Positions 1-9,585 of a DNA stretch of 13,297 nt are shown here, in pieces. Made by a program: the position numbers and the translations under genes. The first letter of the stretch is position 1. Each line of letters begins with the position of its first letter. The notes under the pieces are model-generated. The model ran no database searches and had not been told where the DNA came from. It worked only from the letters and a program-made list of their open reading frames with translations. The stretch spans positions 1 to 13,297 of the forward strand of contig MU864135.1 of assembly GCA_033296885.1 (NCBI GenBank). Reading direction: 5' to 3'. The stretch is from Triangularia verruculosa. Lineage: Eukaryota > Ascomycota > Sordariomycetes > Sordariales > Podosporaceae.

Positions 1-482
1 CTAACTTTAAAATATTACTAATATATTTATTTAGCTCTTTACTATTTAAGTAAAAAGTTTATATTTACCGACTTTAAAATATTATTTATTTTTAAATTAC
101 TTAATAAGCGAAAGAAAATAAAATCTTAAATTTAATAAATTATTCGAATAAATATCAATAAATCAAATCAAAATTAATTTTAAATACTTTATTATTTCGG
201 TTAAGAATATATAAATCCTATATTACTTATAAGTTAATATATTTAGGATAATAATAATAATATAAATTATATATAGAAAGAGGTTTATTATTAAAAGGAG
301 AAAGTCGTTAAGTAGATATAACGTATATAATATTAAGCGGAAATTATCGTTAGAAATATTTATTAAGAATAGTTAATTTAGTATAATATTAATAATTCTT
401 AAAGATTACTTTTATAATAACTGTAAAATATTATATTTATTCGATACTTATTACTTTCTATAGAAACTAATGAACCTAAAAA
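1..482 (+). repeat. Family A copy A1, 3' half
   Basis: This is the sense-strand 3' half of the A repeat, cut by the window start. It aligns by eye with 3270-3685 and 6090-6478. Shared landmarks are the TTTAAAATATTA stretch, the AGAAAGAGGTTTATTATTA box near 277, AAAGTCGTTAA near 301, and a final ACTAATGAACCTAAAAA. The A-run at the end marks the 3' terminus seen in other copies. RIP mutations separate it from its relatives. No coding potential is seen. Confidence 0.75.
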
Positions 483-616
483 TATCCTATAGTATAGTAA
501 TATATACTTAAGGATCTTTTAATTATTACTTATAATTAAAAGGTACTAGGTTTAACTTCCGTATAAAATAATAAAGTTAACTTTTTATTAGTTATAAAGG
601 GTTAGTAAATAGTTAA

Positions 617-960
617 GTAGTAATTTATTTATATTATAATCCTTTATAAGTTAATTAAATAACGTTAATCTTCTAACTATTATCTGCCCGGGGATAATTA
701 TAATTATTTTAAATTATACTTTCCTTAAAGAAACCTACTTTTAAAAATCCTATAAAATACTAAAACTTAAATACCCTATAGGGCTTAAACCCTATAATAT
801 AGTAAATAGCGTTTATAATAAAAGGTAAAGTAATAAGTTTTAAAAAGTAAAGTAAAGTAATTTTTATTTTTTAAAAAGGCTTCTATTAAAATATAATACC
901 CTTACAGTTTATATAATTACCTTCGTTAATTATATATGTAAATATATAGTTTAATATTTA
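617..960 (+). repeat. Family D copy D1
   Basis: This segment matches the reverse complement of 5018-5357 along its length. The clearest shared block is CCCGGGGATAATTATAATTA (near 687 here; its complement is near 5278), followed by a shared ACTTTCYTTAARGA and, near the end, a shared ATTAAAATATAATACC. The two copies form an inverted pair about 4 kb apart. No open frame or known family was recognised. Because D2 lies directly beside an A copy inside one insertion, D could be an extra module of some A elements instead of a separate element. Confidence 0.65.
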
Positions 961-1118
961 AATATATCATAATATATAAGTATTATAAATAATAGTCTTA
1001 AGATAATAATAAATTTACAAATTACTTAACTATAATATAACTTATATTTAAACTTTATTAATAACGTAATTAAAAACTTTATAATTATTTTCTATTATTA
1101 TATTTATATAATATTTTC

Positions 1119-2002
1119 CTACTTATAGGGACTTAGGTCCTCGTAAGTAAGGGGGACGTAAAGGTTGAGCGGATAAAATAATTAATTTTAATTACTTCAT
1201 AGGTTTATGTTTAATTAATAATATAAACTTTATAATATTATAATAATATAACCGACTTTATTTCTCCGATATCCTTCGATATCATCCGATATCCTTTAAT
1301 ATCCTCCGATATTATTACTTTTTTCCGTTTATATATAACTATTTATCTATAATCTAATTATAATATATTTTATACTTTAATTATATAATCGACTTTATAA
1401 ATTCCTTTATATCCGGCTCGTACTTCTCTAATTATTAAATATCCTTTATTATTTAATCTATATATTTATTATAATTCGATTTTTTTAAAACGTAAAATAT
1501 AAGTATAAAGTTTACTCGAATAAAATTAAATAGTTCGTTTAAAATATTAATTATTATTATTTATATAATAATTATTACTTCGATATGATCGAGGTATTTA
1601 AAGGGGAGGATTAATATTATAATATACTATATTGAAGATAATAGGAAGCGAATTTTAAATAGTATATATTTTAATATTTTTAAGGGCTTTTATTAGTATT
1701 TTAATAGTAATTAATATAAAAGTTATTACTTTTATAATTAATAAGTTAAGAACAGTTTTATAAATGTTTTTTTTATATACGAAAGTCTTTTATTATAATT
1801 TAAATATACTTTATTTAACGTCCGATAGTTCTTTATAGTTTTTTTATAGCGTTTATATTAAAATATACGTAAATATATCGTAAGTCCGAATCTTATAGTA
1901 ATTTTTAAGTACTTTATATTACATAGTGTAGTAGGGTATACTATACTGTAATTTAATAATACTTTCTAGTATATTTAGGCTTAGTTTTTACTATCTTTTA
2001 TA
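1119..2002 (+). mobile_element. Family BC retroposon copy BC1 with 13-bp target duplication
   Basis: An 884-bp element bounded by perfect 13-bp direct repeats ATATAATATTTTC at 1106-1118 and 2003-2015. It starts with a hairpin-forming CTACTTAT...TAAGTA segment that is conserved at 8533 and 12919, then has a 10-bp minisatellite, and ends in a T-rich tail after GGCTTAGTTTTTACT. The left end is precise in three copies, the right tail varies, and one copy is truncated on the left (2073). These traits fit a non-LTR-type retroposon with its 3' end on the right. No reverse transcriptase or other protein is recognisable, so it is probably non-autonomous or too damaged to read. Low-complexity flanks make the duplication less certain than its length suggests. 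Confidence 0.7.
1261..1310 (+). repeat. 10-bp minisatellite inside BC1 (4 units plus a partial)
   Basis: Four consecutive decamers of consensus ATCCTYYRAT occupy 1271-1310, preceded by a degenerate unit TTTCTCCGAT at 1261-1270. The same array sits at the same place in the BC copy at 13061-13150 with eight units. In BC3 it is reduced to about one unit near 8690. It is an internal variable-number repeat of the BC family. Confidence 0.85.
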
Positions 2003-2072
2003 ATATAATATTTTCTAATATTTAATCGATATATTTACGTTAATTAAATTTATTAAATATATATATATATAT

Positions 2073-2547
2073 AAAAGCCTACTTATATAAAATCGATTAA
2101 TATATTAAATAGTTTTTTAAATTATCTTTTTGATAAGTATAATTACATTAATATTATTCATATCTTTTAAATAATAAAGTGTAATAATTTCGAAGTATTT
2201 AATTATATACTTTAAGATTTTAAATTTCGGCAATATACTTTTAATATTATTTAATGTTTTAATAATAATTAATATAAAAGTGATTGTTTTTATAGTAAAT
2301 GCATTAAAAAGAGTTTTATAAGTATTCTTTTTTTTATAAAAGTCTTTTTACTATAACTTGAGTTTCGTAACTCTTTTTATTTTATTTTTTATAGTATTGA
2401 TGTCAAAGTATATATAAGTGTATCAAAAGTCCGAAGCTTATAGTAATTCTTACGTATATTATACTATATAGTATAAGAGGGTATATTATACTACTATTTA
2501 ATAAAGCTTTCTAGTACTTCGGGCTTAGTTTTTACTATTTTCATAAC
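2073..2547 (+). mobile_element. Family BC copy C2, 5'-truncated
   Basis: The segment aligns with the right half of BC1 (about 1505-2000) and of BC3. Shared landmarks are AATATAAAAGT, the run ending in ATAAAAGTCTTT, AAAGTCCGAAGCTTATAGTAAT and the terminal GGGCTTAGTTTTTACT. The hairpin and minisatellite start of the family is missing. Loss of the left part with an intact right end is the usual outcome of incomplete target-primed reverse transcription, which supports reading BC left to right. Its exact left edge is uncertain by tens of bases. Confidence 0.65.
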
Positions 2548-2612
2548 ATCTTAAGAAATGAATTTTTCAAAAAGAAAGTTTCTTTTATAATACTATACCC
2601 GGCGTTAATTTC
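2548..2612 (+). repeat. Family A fragment A2, 5' end only
   Basis: About 65 bases match the first bases of complete A copies: a CATCTTAAGAAATGAA start like ATATCTTAAAAGCAATGAA at 5551, then AAGTTTCTTTTATAATACT and CCCGGCGTTA. The remainder of this copy was not found downstream, so it looks like a deletion remnant. Confidence 0.55.
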
Positions 2613-2735
2613 AATATTATTATTATTAAGAACAATAAAGCTAAAGTAATTACGGTAGCCGAAATAATATTAGAAATTACTTTTATTACTAAACTTCATT
2701 TTATTTAAGTAAATTTCGCTTTTATCTTTTTATAT

Positions 2736-3685
2736 ATATTATAAAAGAAACGAAGTTCTAAAAAAAAAGTTCTTTAATAATACTATAGTTAACGTTAGTT
2801 TTCTTTATAGCCCGGCATTGTCGGTTAAAGTTATATTACGTAATATTATATAATATTACGTACCTATTACGTACCTATTATATATATATAGCCTTTTAAT
2901 TATTAAATTTAATAATATATATAATATAATAATATAGCTTAAACCTTTTAAATATCTCCTTTATTATATTATTTATTACTATACCGATAATTCCCTTACC
3001 GACCCGTAAGTTATTTTATAATATTATAACTTCTATATTAATAAAAATAAAAGGACCGTTTTTATTATTCTTTTACCTTTAATTCTCTTTTATTATCCTA
3101 TATTTTAATTAAAACGTTTAATTTATTAGAACTTTACTAAGGTAAATTACTTTAATTAATACTTTTAATAAATATAATTAACGTATTAAAATATAGATAG
3201 TTAATTAATTTATTTATTATAATAAAAAAACAATATATATATTTCGCTCTTTATTATTTTAAAAATAAAAAAAGTTAATCTTTACCGCCTTTAAAATATT
3301 ACTTATTTTTAAAATATTAAATTAGTAATTAAAGAAGAGATCCGAAGTTTAATAAATCGTATAAATAAACCTCGACGGGTTAAATTTAGTTTAATTTTAA
3401 ATACTTTATAGTTTCGATTAAAAATATATAAATCTTTAATTAAATACGGGTAAATATATCCGCTATAATAATATATAGAAAGAGGTTTATTATTAAGGGG
3501 AGAAAGTCGTTGAATAAATATAATAGATATAATATTTAGCGGAAGTTATTATTAAAGATATGTAGTAGGAATAGTTAGTATAGTATAAAATTAACTAATT
3601 ATAAAGAGATTACTTTTATAATAATCGTAAAATATTATATTTATGTAATACTTTCTATTTTCTATATAAACTAATAAATTAAAAA
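2736..3685 (+). mobile_element. Family A retroposon, complete copy A3
   Basis: A 950-bp copy running from the family's 5' start (ATATTATAAAAGAAACG, equivalent to ATATCTTARAAG elsewhere) to its A-rich 3' end (CTAATAAATTAAAAA). Flanking 13-bp direct repeats at 2723-2735 (TATCTTTTTATAT) and 3686-3698 (TATTTTTTTATAT) differ by one C/T transition, as expected after RIP. Internal landmarks are the CCCGGCATTGTCGG block near 2811, the TTACCGACCCGTAAG block near 2997, and AGAAAGAGGTTTATTATTA near 3477. No RNA polymerase III promoter boxes, terminal repeats or protein domains were recognised. Non-autonomous retroposon is the best reading; a solo LTR is disfavoured because LTR elements normally make 4-6 bp duplications. 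Confidence 0.7.
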
Positions 3686-3899
3686 TATTTTTTTATATTT
3701 TGAAATATTATAATAATAAATGATATAATAATAATCGAGAAATATAAGATTATATTAAAAAAAGGAAATAAAAAAGACTATTTAAAAAGCTAGAGTATAA
3801 AGGGTATCGTAAATAAATAATAAAGAAATGGTCATTTATAATTAAAAGTAAATATTAATAATCAAGGATATTAAAGGATTAATAAATAAATAAATATAA

Positions 3900-4114
3900 C
3901 TTTAGGTTCGTTAGTTTATATAGAGATTAATTAATATCGAATAAATATAATATCTTATAATTATTATAAAAGTAATAGTCCTTTTATAATTATTAATATT
4001 ATATTAAGTTAATTATTATTAATAAATATTTTTAATAATAACTTTTACTAAATACTATATATATTATATTTATTTAACGACTTTCTTCTTCTAATAATAA
4101 GTTTCTTTTTATAT
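3900..4114 (-). repeat. Family A 'host H', piece 1 of 5 (3' end)
   Basis: The complementary strand carries the A-family 3' end (TTTAGGTTCGTTAG here, opposite the CCTAAA terminus). The piece stops inside GTTTCTTTTTATAT (4101-4114), which is repeated at 5371-5384, where the same copy resumes. The bases between are an insertion with a 14-bp target duplication. The five H pieces sum to roughly 730 bp, and with the missing 5' portion this fits the 945-bp family length. Confidence 0.7.
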
Positions 4115-5017
4115 TAATTTACAAATTATTATTTATAATATTTTACGATTATTTTAAAAGTAATTTCTTTATAGCTATTATTATTATACTAAGTTAACTA
4201 TTTTTAATAAATATCTTTAATAACAACTTTCGCTAAATACTATAAACGCTATATTTACTTAACGACTTTCTCCCTTTAATAATAAGCCTCTTTTTATATA
4301 TTATTATTATAAATATATATATTTAAATTTAATTTAAAATCTATATATTTTTACCTTAAATAGTAAAGTATTTAAAATTAACGTTAGTTTAATTTATCGA
4401 TTTTTATTTAAGTAATTTATTAAGTTCGGGATTTTTTGTTTTTTTATTTATTAAGTATTTTAAAGATAAATAATATTTTAAAGGTTTAAAAGTTAAATTA
4501 CTTTCGGTTATTAAAAAAAGCGAAGTATATATATTACTTTTTTATTAAAGTTATTAATAAATGGATTAATTATATATATTTAATATATTAATTATAGTTA
4601 TTAAAAATATTAATTAAGGTAGTTTACTTTAGTAAAGTTTTTAATATAAGTTAAGTATTTTAATTAAAATATAGGATAATAAGCGAGAATTGTCCCTTTA
4701 TTTTTATTAATATAAAAGTTATAATATTATAAAGTAATTTACTGATTAGTAAGGGAATTATTAGTATAGTAATAATTTATGTAGTAAGGGAGGTATTTAA
4801 AAGGTTTAAGTTATATTATTATATTATATATATTATTAAGTTCGATAATTAAAGGTTATATATATATAATATTACGTAATAGGTATATAATATTACGTAA
4901 TATTATATCATATAACTTTAACCGATAATACCGGAGTTATAAAGAAAACTAACGCCGGGTATAGTATTATACAAGAACCTTTTTTTAGGAATTTATTTTC
5001 TTCTAAGATATATTAAA
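4115..5017 (-). mobile_element. Family A copy A5, minus strand
   Basis: An almost complete A copy in reverse. It covers the ACTTTCTCCCTTTAATAATAAG box (4264), the ATTAATTATAGTTATT region (4577), AGTAAGGGAGGTATTTAAAAGG (4786) and the 5' end as CTTCTAAGATAT (about 5001-5012). Roughly 30 bases of the 3' end seem lost. Together with D2 it lies between the 14-bp repeats at 4101-4114 and 5371-5384, so the two may have entered as one unit. It contains a perfect 22-bp palindrome at 4886-4907. Confidence 0.65.
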
Positions 5018-5357
5018 TATAAAGTTATATATTTTTATATAAGTAATAAAGGTAATTATATAAGCCGTAAAGGTATTATATTTTAATAAAAACCTTTTTA
5101 AAGGACGAAAACTATTTTACTTTACTTCCCGAAACTTACTACCTTACCCCCTATTATAAATACTATTTATTATATTATAAAGCTTAAGCGCTATAAAATA
5201 TTTAAGTTTTAATACTTTATAAGACTTTTTATAGTAAATCTCCTTAAAGAAAGTATAGTTTAAAGTAATTATAATTATCCCCGGGTAATTAATACTTAAA
5301 AAGCTAAAGTTATTTAATTAATTTATAAAAGCTTATAATATAAGTAAATTACCTCTA
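5018..5357 (-). repeat. Family D copy D2, inverted relative to D1
   Basis: Reverse-complement match of 617-960, best around ATTATCCCCGGGTAATTA (5274-5291). On the minus strand D2 precedes A5, with only a few bases between D and the A start ATATCTTAGAAG. No coding content was recognised. Confidence 0.65.
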
Positions 5358-5370
5358 TACTATAAGATAG

Positions 5371-5549
5371 GTTTCTTTTTATATATTATTATTAATATAT
5401 TTATTTATCCGCGGTTAACTTAAGTTTTATATATTTCTAACCGAAATAATAAAGTATTTAAAATTAATTTTAATTTAACCCGTCGAAGTTTATTCAAGCT
5501 ATTTATTAAATTTAAAATCTTTTCTTTTTATATTAGCTAGGTACTTTAA
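5371..5549 (-). repeat. Family A host H, piece 2 of 5
   Basis: Continues H after the A5+D2 insertion. It aligns with 4285-4460 of A5 and 11715-11900 of A11 (ATTTAAAATTAA, CCCGTCGAAGTTTATT). It ends in CTAGGTACTTTAA (5537-5549), repeated with two transitions as CTAAGTACCTTAA at 8395-8407, where H resumes. This 13-bp repeat brackets the A7 insertion. Confidence 0.7.
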
Positions 5550-6478
5550 TATATCTTAAAAGCAATGAAGTTTTCTTTAAAAAAAAAAAAGGTTCTTTAA
5601 TAACGTTATACCCAGCGTTGGTTTTCTTTATAGTCCGGTATCGTCAGTTAAAATTATATTATATAATATTACGTAATATTATATACTTCTTATATATTTA
5701 TTATCTATATATAGTTTTTAATGTTTAAATTTAATAATATATATAATATAATAATATAGTTTAAACTTTTTGAATATTTCCCTTATTACTTTATTTATTA
5801 CCGCGTTAATAATTTTATCGCCGACCGGTAAGTTATTTTATAACGTTATAATTCCTATATTAATAGAGATAAAAGGATTATTTTTACTACTTTTTTATTT
5901 TTAATTCTTTTTTATTATCTTATATTTTAATTAAAATATTTAATTTATATTAAAAACGTTATTAAAGTAAATTACTTTAATTAATATGCTCCATAAATAT
6001 AAATAATGTATATAATTAATTAATTAATTATAATCAAGTAATATGTTTATATTATTTTTTATTATTCCAAGAGTAAAAAGAAGTTAATATTCGCTGATTT
6101 TAAAATATTATTTATTTTTAGAATATTTAATAAATAAAAGAAAATAAAATTCCGAATTTAGTATATTATTTAAATAAATATCGATAAATTAAATTAAAGT
6201 TAATTTTAAATATTTTATAATTTCGGTTAAAAATATATAGATCTTAGATTATTTATAGGTTAATATATCCGGGATAATAATAATAATATAGATTATATGT
6301 AGAAAGAGGTTTATTATTAGAAGGAAAAAGTCGTTAAATAAATATAATATATATAGTATTTAATAGAAATTATCGTTAAAAATATTTATTAAACATAATT
6401 AACTTAGTACAATATTAATAATTATAAAAAAACTACTTTTATAATAATTATAAAATATTATATTTATATAATACTTAT
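5550..6478 (+). mobile_element. Family A copy A7, main part (last 30 bases at 8365-8394)
   Basis: Sense-strand A copy starting TATATCTTAAAAGCAATGAAG immediately after the H target site. It is interrupted about 30 bases before its 3' end by A8; the remainder, ending in GTTAAAAA, is at 8365-8394. Landmarks include ACCCAGCGTTGG (near 5610), GCCGACCGG (near 5820) and AGAAAGAGG (near 6301). It resembles A3 along its length with scattered transitions. Confidence 0.7.
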
Positions 6479-7031
6479 ATATCTTAGAAGAAAATAATTT
6501 CCTAAAAAGAAAAAAAAGTTCTTTTATAACGTTATATCCGGCATTAGTTTTCTTATAACTCCGGTATCGTCGGTTAAAGTTATATTATATAATATTATAT
6601 ATATATAGTTTTTAATTATTAAGTTTAATAATATATATAATATAATAATATAGTTTAAACTTTTTAAATATTTCCTTTACTACTTTACTTATTACTGCGC
6701 CGATAATTCCCTTATTAACCGGTAAATTATTCTATAACGTTATAACTCTTATATTAATAAAAATAAAGGAATTATTTTTATTATTTTTCTACTTTTAATT
6801 TTCTTGTATTATTTCATATTTTAATTAAAATATTTAATTTATATTAAAAGATATATTAAAGTAAATTACTTTAATTAATATTTTTGATAAATATAATTAA
6901 TATATATAATTAATTAATTAATTATAGTTAAACGATATATTTATATTACTCTTTACTATTTAAAAAGTAAAAAGAAGTTAATATTCGCCGACTTTAAAAT
7001 ATTACCTATTTTTAAAATATTAAGTTAATAA
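6479..7031 (+). mobile_element. Family A copy A8, left part (right part at 8010-8351)
   Basis: Inserted into A7 with a perfect 13-bp duplication ATATAATACTTAT at 6466-6478 and 8352-8364. It starts with the family 5' sequence ATATCTTAGAAG and runs to AATTATAAAGGAGATC, where A9 interrupts it. It continues from 8010 through the AAGTCGTCGAG box to ACTAATAAACTAAAAA. Confidence 0.72.
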
Positions 7032-7047
7032 TTATAAAGGAGATCTT

Positions 7048-7993
7048 TTTTAGGTTCGTTGGTTTATATAGAAAGTAATAAGTGTTGTATAGATATAATA
7101 TCTTACGATTATTATAAAAGTAATAGTCTCTTTATAGCTATTAATATTATACTAGGCTAGTTATTCCTAATAGATATTTTTAGCGATAGTTTCTACTAAA
7201 TACTATATATATTATATTTATTCGACGATTTTCTCCCTTTAATAATAAGCTTATTTCTATATAATATTATAACGGATATATTTACTTACATTTAATTTAG
7301 GATCTATATATTCCTAATTAAAACCGTAAAGTATTTAAAATTAAACTTTATTCAATTTATCGATATTTATTTAAATAATTTACTAAATGCGGGATTTCCT
7401 TTATAATTATTAATTTAATATTTTAAAGATAAATAGTATTTTAAAATTAGCGATTATTAACTTCTTCTTATTTTTTAAATAGTAAGAAGTAAAATAAATA
7501 TATCGTTTAATTATAGTTAATCGATTAATTATATATATTTAATATATTAATTATATTTATCGAAAGTATTAATGAAAGTAATTTACTTTAATAAAGTTTT
7601 TAATATAAATTAAGTATTTTTATTAAAGTATAGGATAATAAAAGAGAATTAGAAGTAAAAGAGTAATAAAGACGGTCCTTTTATTTTTATTAATACGGGA
7701 ATTATAGCGTTATAAAGTAATTTATCGGTTGGTAAAGGGAATTATCGGCGCGGTAATAAATAAAATAGTAAAGTAGGTATTTAAAAGGTTTAAGCTATGT
7801 TATTATGTTATATATATTATTAAATTCGACGATTAAAAACTGTATATATATAATAGGTATATAATAAGTATATAATATTATGTAATATTATATAATATAA
7901 TTTTAACCGACGATACCGGGCTATAAAGAAAATTAACGCCGGGTATAGTATTGTAAAAGAACTTTTTTTTTAGAACTTCGTTTCTTTTAGGAC
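7048..7993 (-). mobile_element. Family A copy A9, complete, nested inside A8
   Basis: A 946-bp reverse copy whose minus strand runs from GTCCTAAAAGAAACGAAG to GAACCTAAAA. It is flanked by TTATAAAGGAGATCTT at 7032-7047 and 7994-8009. The repeat is 13-16 bp, depending on how many terminal T and TT bases belong to the element. Removing A9 rejoins the two parts of A8 into a normal family A sequence, the strongest single proof of mobility for this family. No RNA polymerase III boxes or protein domain were seen. Confidence 0.78.
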
Positions 7994-8009
7994 TTATAAA
8001 GGAGATCTT

Positions 8010-8351
8010 AAATTTAATAAATTACTTAAATAAACCTGGACGAGTTAAATTAAAGTTAATTTAAAATACTTTATTATTTTAATTAGGAATATATAAATCT
8101 TAAGTTAAAAATAAATAAGTATATTAATAATAATAAATATAGAAAAGGGTTTATTATTAAAGGAAGAAAGTCGTCGAGTAAATATAATATATATAGTATT
8201 TAGCGGAAGTTATCGTTAAAGATATCTATTAAAAATAACTAATTTAATATAGTATTAATAGCTATAAAGAGATTATTACTTTTATAATAATCGTAAAACG
8301 TTAAATTTATACGACACTTATCACTTTCTATATAAACTAATAAACTAAAAA
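8010..8351 (+). mobile_element. Family A copy A8, right part
   Basis: Continuation of A8 after A9. It includes the AAATTTAATAAATTACTTAAA start that follows GAGATC in other A copies, then GGACGAGTTAAATTAAAG, AGAAAAGGGTTTATTATTA and the final ACTAATAAACTAAAAA. It is followed directly by the 13-bp duplication and then the last 30 bases of A7. Confidence 0.72.
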
Positions 8352-8394
8352 ATATAATACTTATTACCTTCTATTTAAATTAATAAGTTAAAAA

Positions 8395-8532
8395 CTAAGT
8401 ACCTTAAAGATAAATAGTATTTTAAAAGTTTAAAAGTTAAATTACTTTTCATTATTAATAAAGAAAGAAAAATATATATCTTACTTTTTTTATTGTAATT
8501 ATTAATAAATTAATCAACTATATATATTTAAT
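8395..8532 (-). repeat. Family A host H, piece 3 of 5
   Basis: H resumes in the target duplication CTAAGTACCTTAA and matches A5 around 4450-4580 (AAGATAAATAGTATTTTAAAAG, TTATTAATAAATTAATC). It ends in ATATATATTTAAT (8520-8532), repeated at 9401-9413 on the far side of BC3. Confidence 0.7.
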
Positions 8533-9400
8533 TTACTCGTCGGGACTTATATCCTTATAAATAGGGGGAAGTAAGGGTTAAGCGGGTAAAGTAATTAGTT
8601 TTAGCTACTTTATAGGCTTATATTTAATAAATAATATAAGTATGTAACGTTATAATAATATGTAACTATTATATATATTTAATTATTAATAAATCCTTTA
8701 TTATCGTTACTCTTTTTTAACTATATCCGACTATTTCTTTTTAAGTTAATTATAATAAGCTTTATACTTAAGCTTTAAAAATAACCTTTTCTATTTTTTT
8801 AATATAACCCCTTTCTTCTTAATTATTTCGATATTTTTAAATATTTATTCGATATATTAACGATATAAAGTTTACTTTAAACTATAAAACATAAACGTAA
8901 AGCTTATTAAATAAAGTTAAATATTATATTTTCGGTATTTTTAAATACGTTTTTAATTATTAAGGCTACTTTAATATAATTAATATACCGGAAAGTAGGT
9001 TAACTCGGCGTACCTTCAAATAGGTATTGAAAGATTTACATTTAAGTTTCGGCGGTATATTTAATAATAGTTTAAATATTAATTTAATAATTATTTATAT
9101 TAAAGTCAATAATTTTAATATATAATAAATTAAAAAGGATATTATATAAATATTTTTTTTATATATAATATATCTTTTACTATAACTTAAATATATTTTA
9201 TATAACGTTCGATAATGTATTATATATTCTTTATCGTTTACTATCGTCGTTATATTTAAATATAGGTAAATATATCCGAAGTTATAATTTTAAAAGAAAT
9301 TTTTAATACCGAATTCACTTTAATATAGTAGGGCATACTATTACCGTAGTTTAAGGAAGCTTTTTAGTTTAGACCCAGTTTTTTTTTTTATTATATTATA
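8533..9400 (+). mobile_element. Family BC copy BC3 inserted in host H
   Basis: An 868-bp element starting TTACTCGTCGGGACTTA, the same first bases as BC1 and the copy at 12919, and ending in GACCCAGTTTTTTTTTTTA plus a TTATATTATA tail. Flanked by a 13-bp direct repeat (8520-8532 and 9401-9413) in simple AT sequence. The duplication is believable because removing the element restores the A-family sequence. The minisatellite is nearly absent. Slightly more CpA/TpG survives around 9000-9055 than in the rest. No protein is recognised. Confidence 0.7.
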
Positions 9401-9486
9401 ATATATATTTAATATATTAATTATATTTATCGAAAATATAAATTAAAGTAATTCACTTTAATAAAGTTTTTAATATAAGTTAAATA
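9401..9486 (-). repeat. Family A host H, piece 4 of 5
   Basis: H between BC3 and the Fot1-type transposon. It matches A5 near 4577-4665 and A11 near 12003-12090 (ATATTAATTATATTTATCGAAAATAT, TTTAATAAAGTTTTTAATATAAGTTAA). It ends in the TA at 9485-9486 that was duplicated by the transposon; H resumes at 11349. Confidence 0.75.
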
Positions 9487-9531
9487 ATGTACTTTATAAG
9501 CGAGTGGCGAATATAAGCGAGTGGCGAATCT
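9487..9531 (+). repeat. Left terminal inverted repeat of the Fot1-type element
   Basis: Forty-five bases, inverted at 11304-11348 with a single difference: T at 9488 where the other end implies C. It contains two adjacent copies of the 17-mer ATAAGCGAGTGGCGAAT (9497-9513 and 9514-9530) behind an outer ATGTACTTT. Tandem motifs inside a terminal repeat are plausible transposase-binding sites. Confidence 0.95.
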
Positions 9532-9585
9532 CCACTAACATGTATCTTCTCTCTCTTCCACACTTGATTTCTACTATAATAAACT

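Noticed and set aside
516..542. Perfect 11-bp hairpin CTTTTAATTAT/ATAATTAAAAG
   Set aside because: An AT-only stem in sequence of this composition is likely by chance, and no conserved counterpart was found in the window.
2736..3685. Family A as a solo LTR
   Set aside because: Flanking duplications are about 13 bp where LTR elements make 4-6 bp, the ends are not TG...CA, and the 3' end is A-rich.
4886..4907. TAATATTAC, the nonanucleotide of geminivirus-type replication origins, inside a 22-bp palindrome; similar sites near 2840, 5670, 12385 and 12775
   Set aside because: The motif falls in the palindrome itself and not in the loop of a GC stem, no replication protein gene is present, and AT-rich palindromes of this kind are expected in RIP-mutated DNA.
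9380..9390. Run of T after GACCCAG as a terminator
   Set aside because: T-runs are common throughout; this one is part of the variable tail of BC3, and there is no transcript to terminate.
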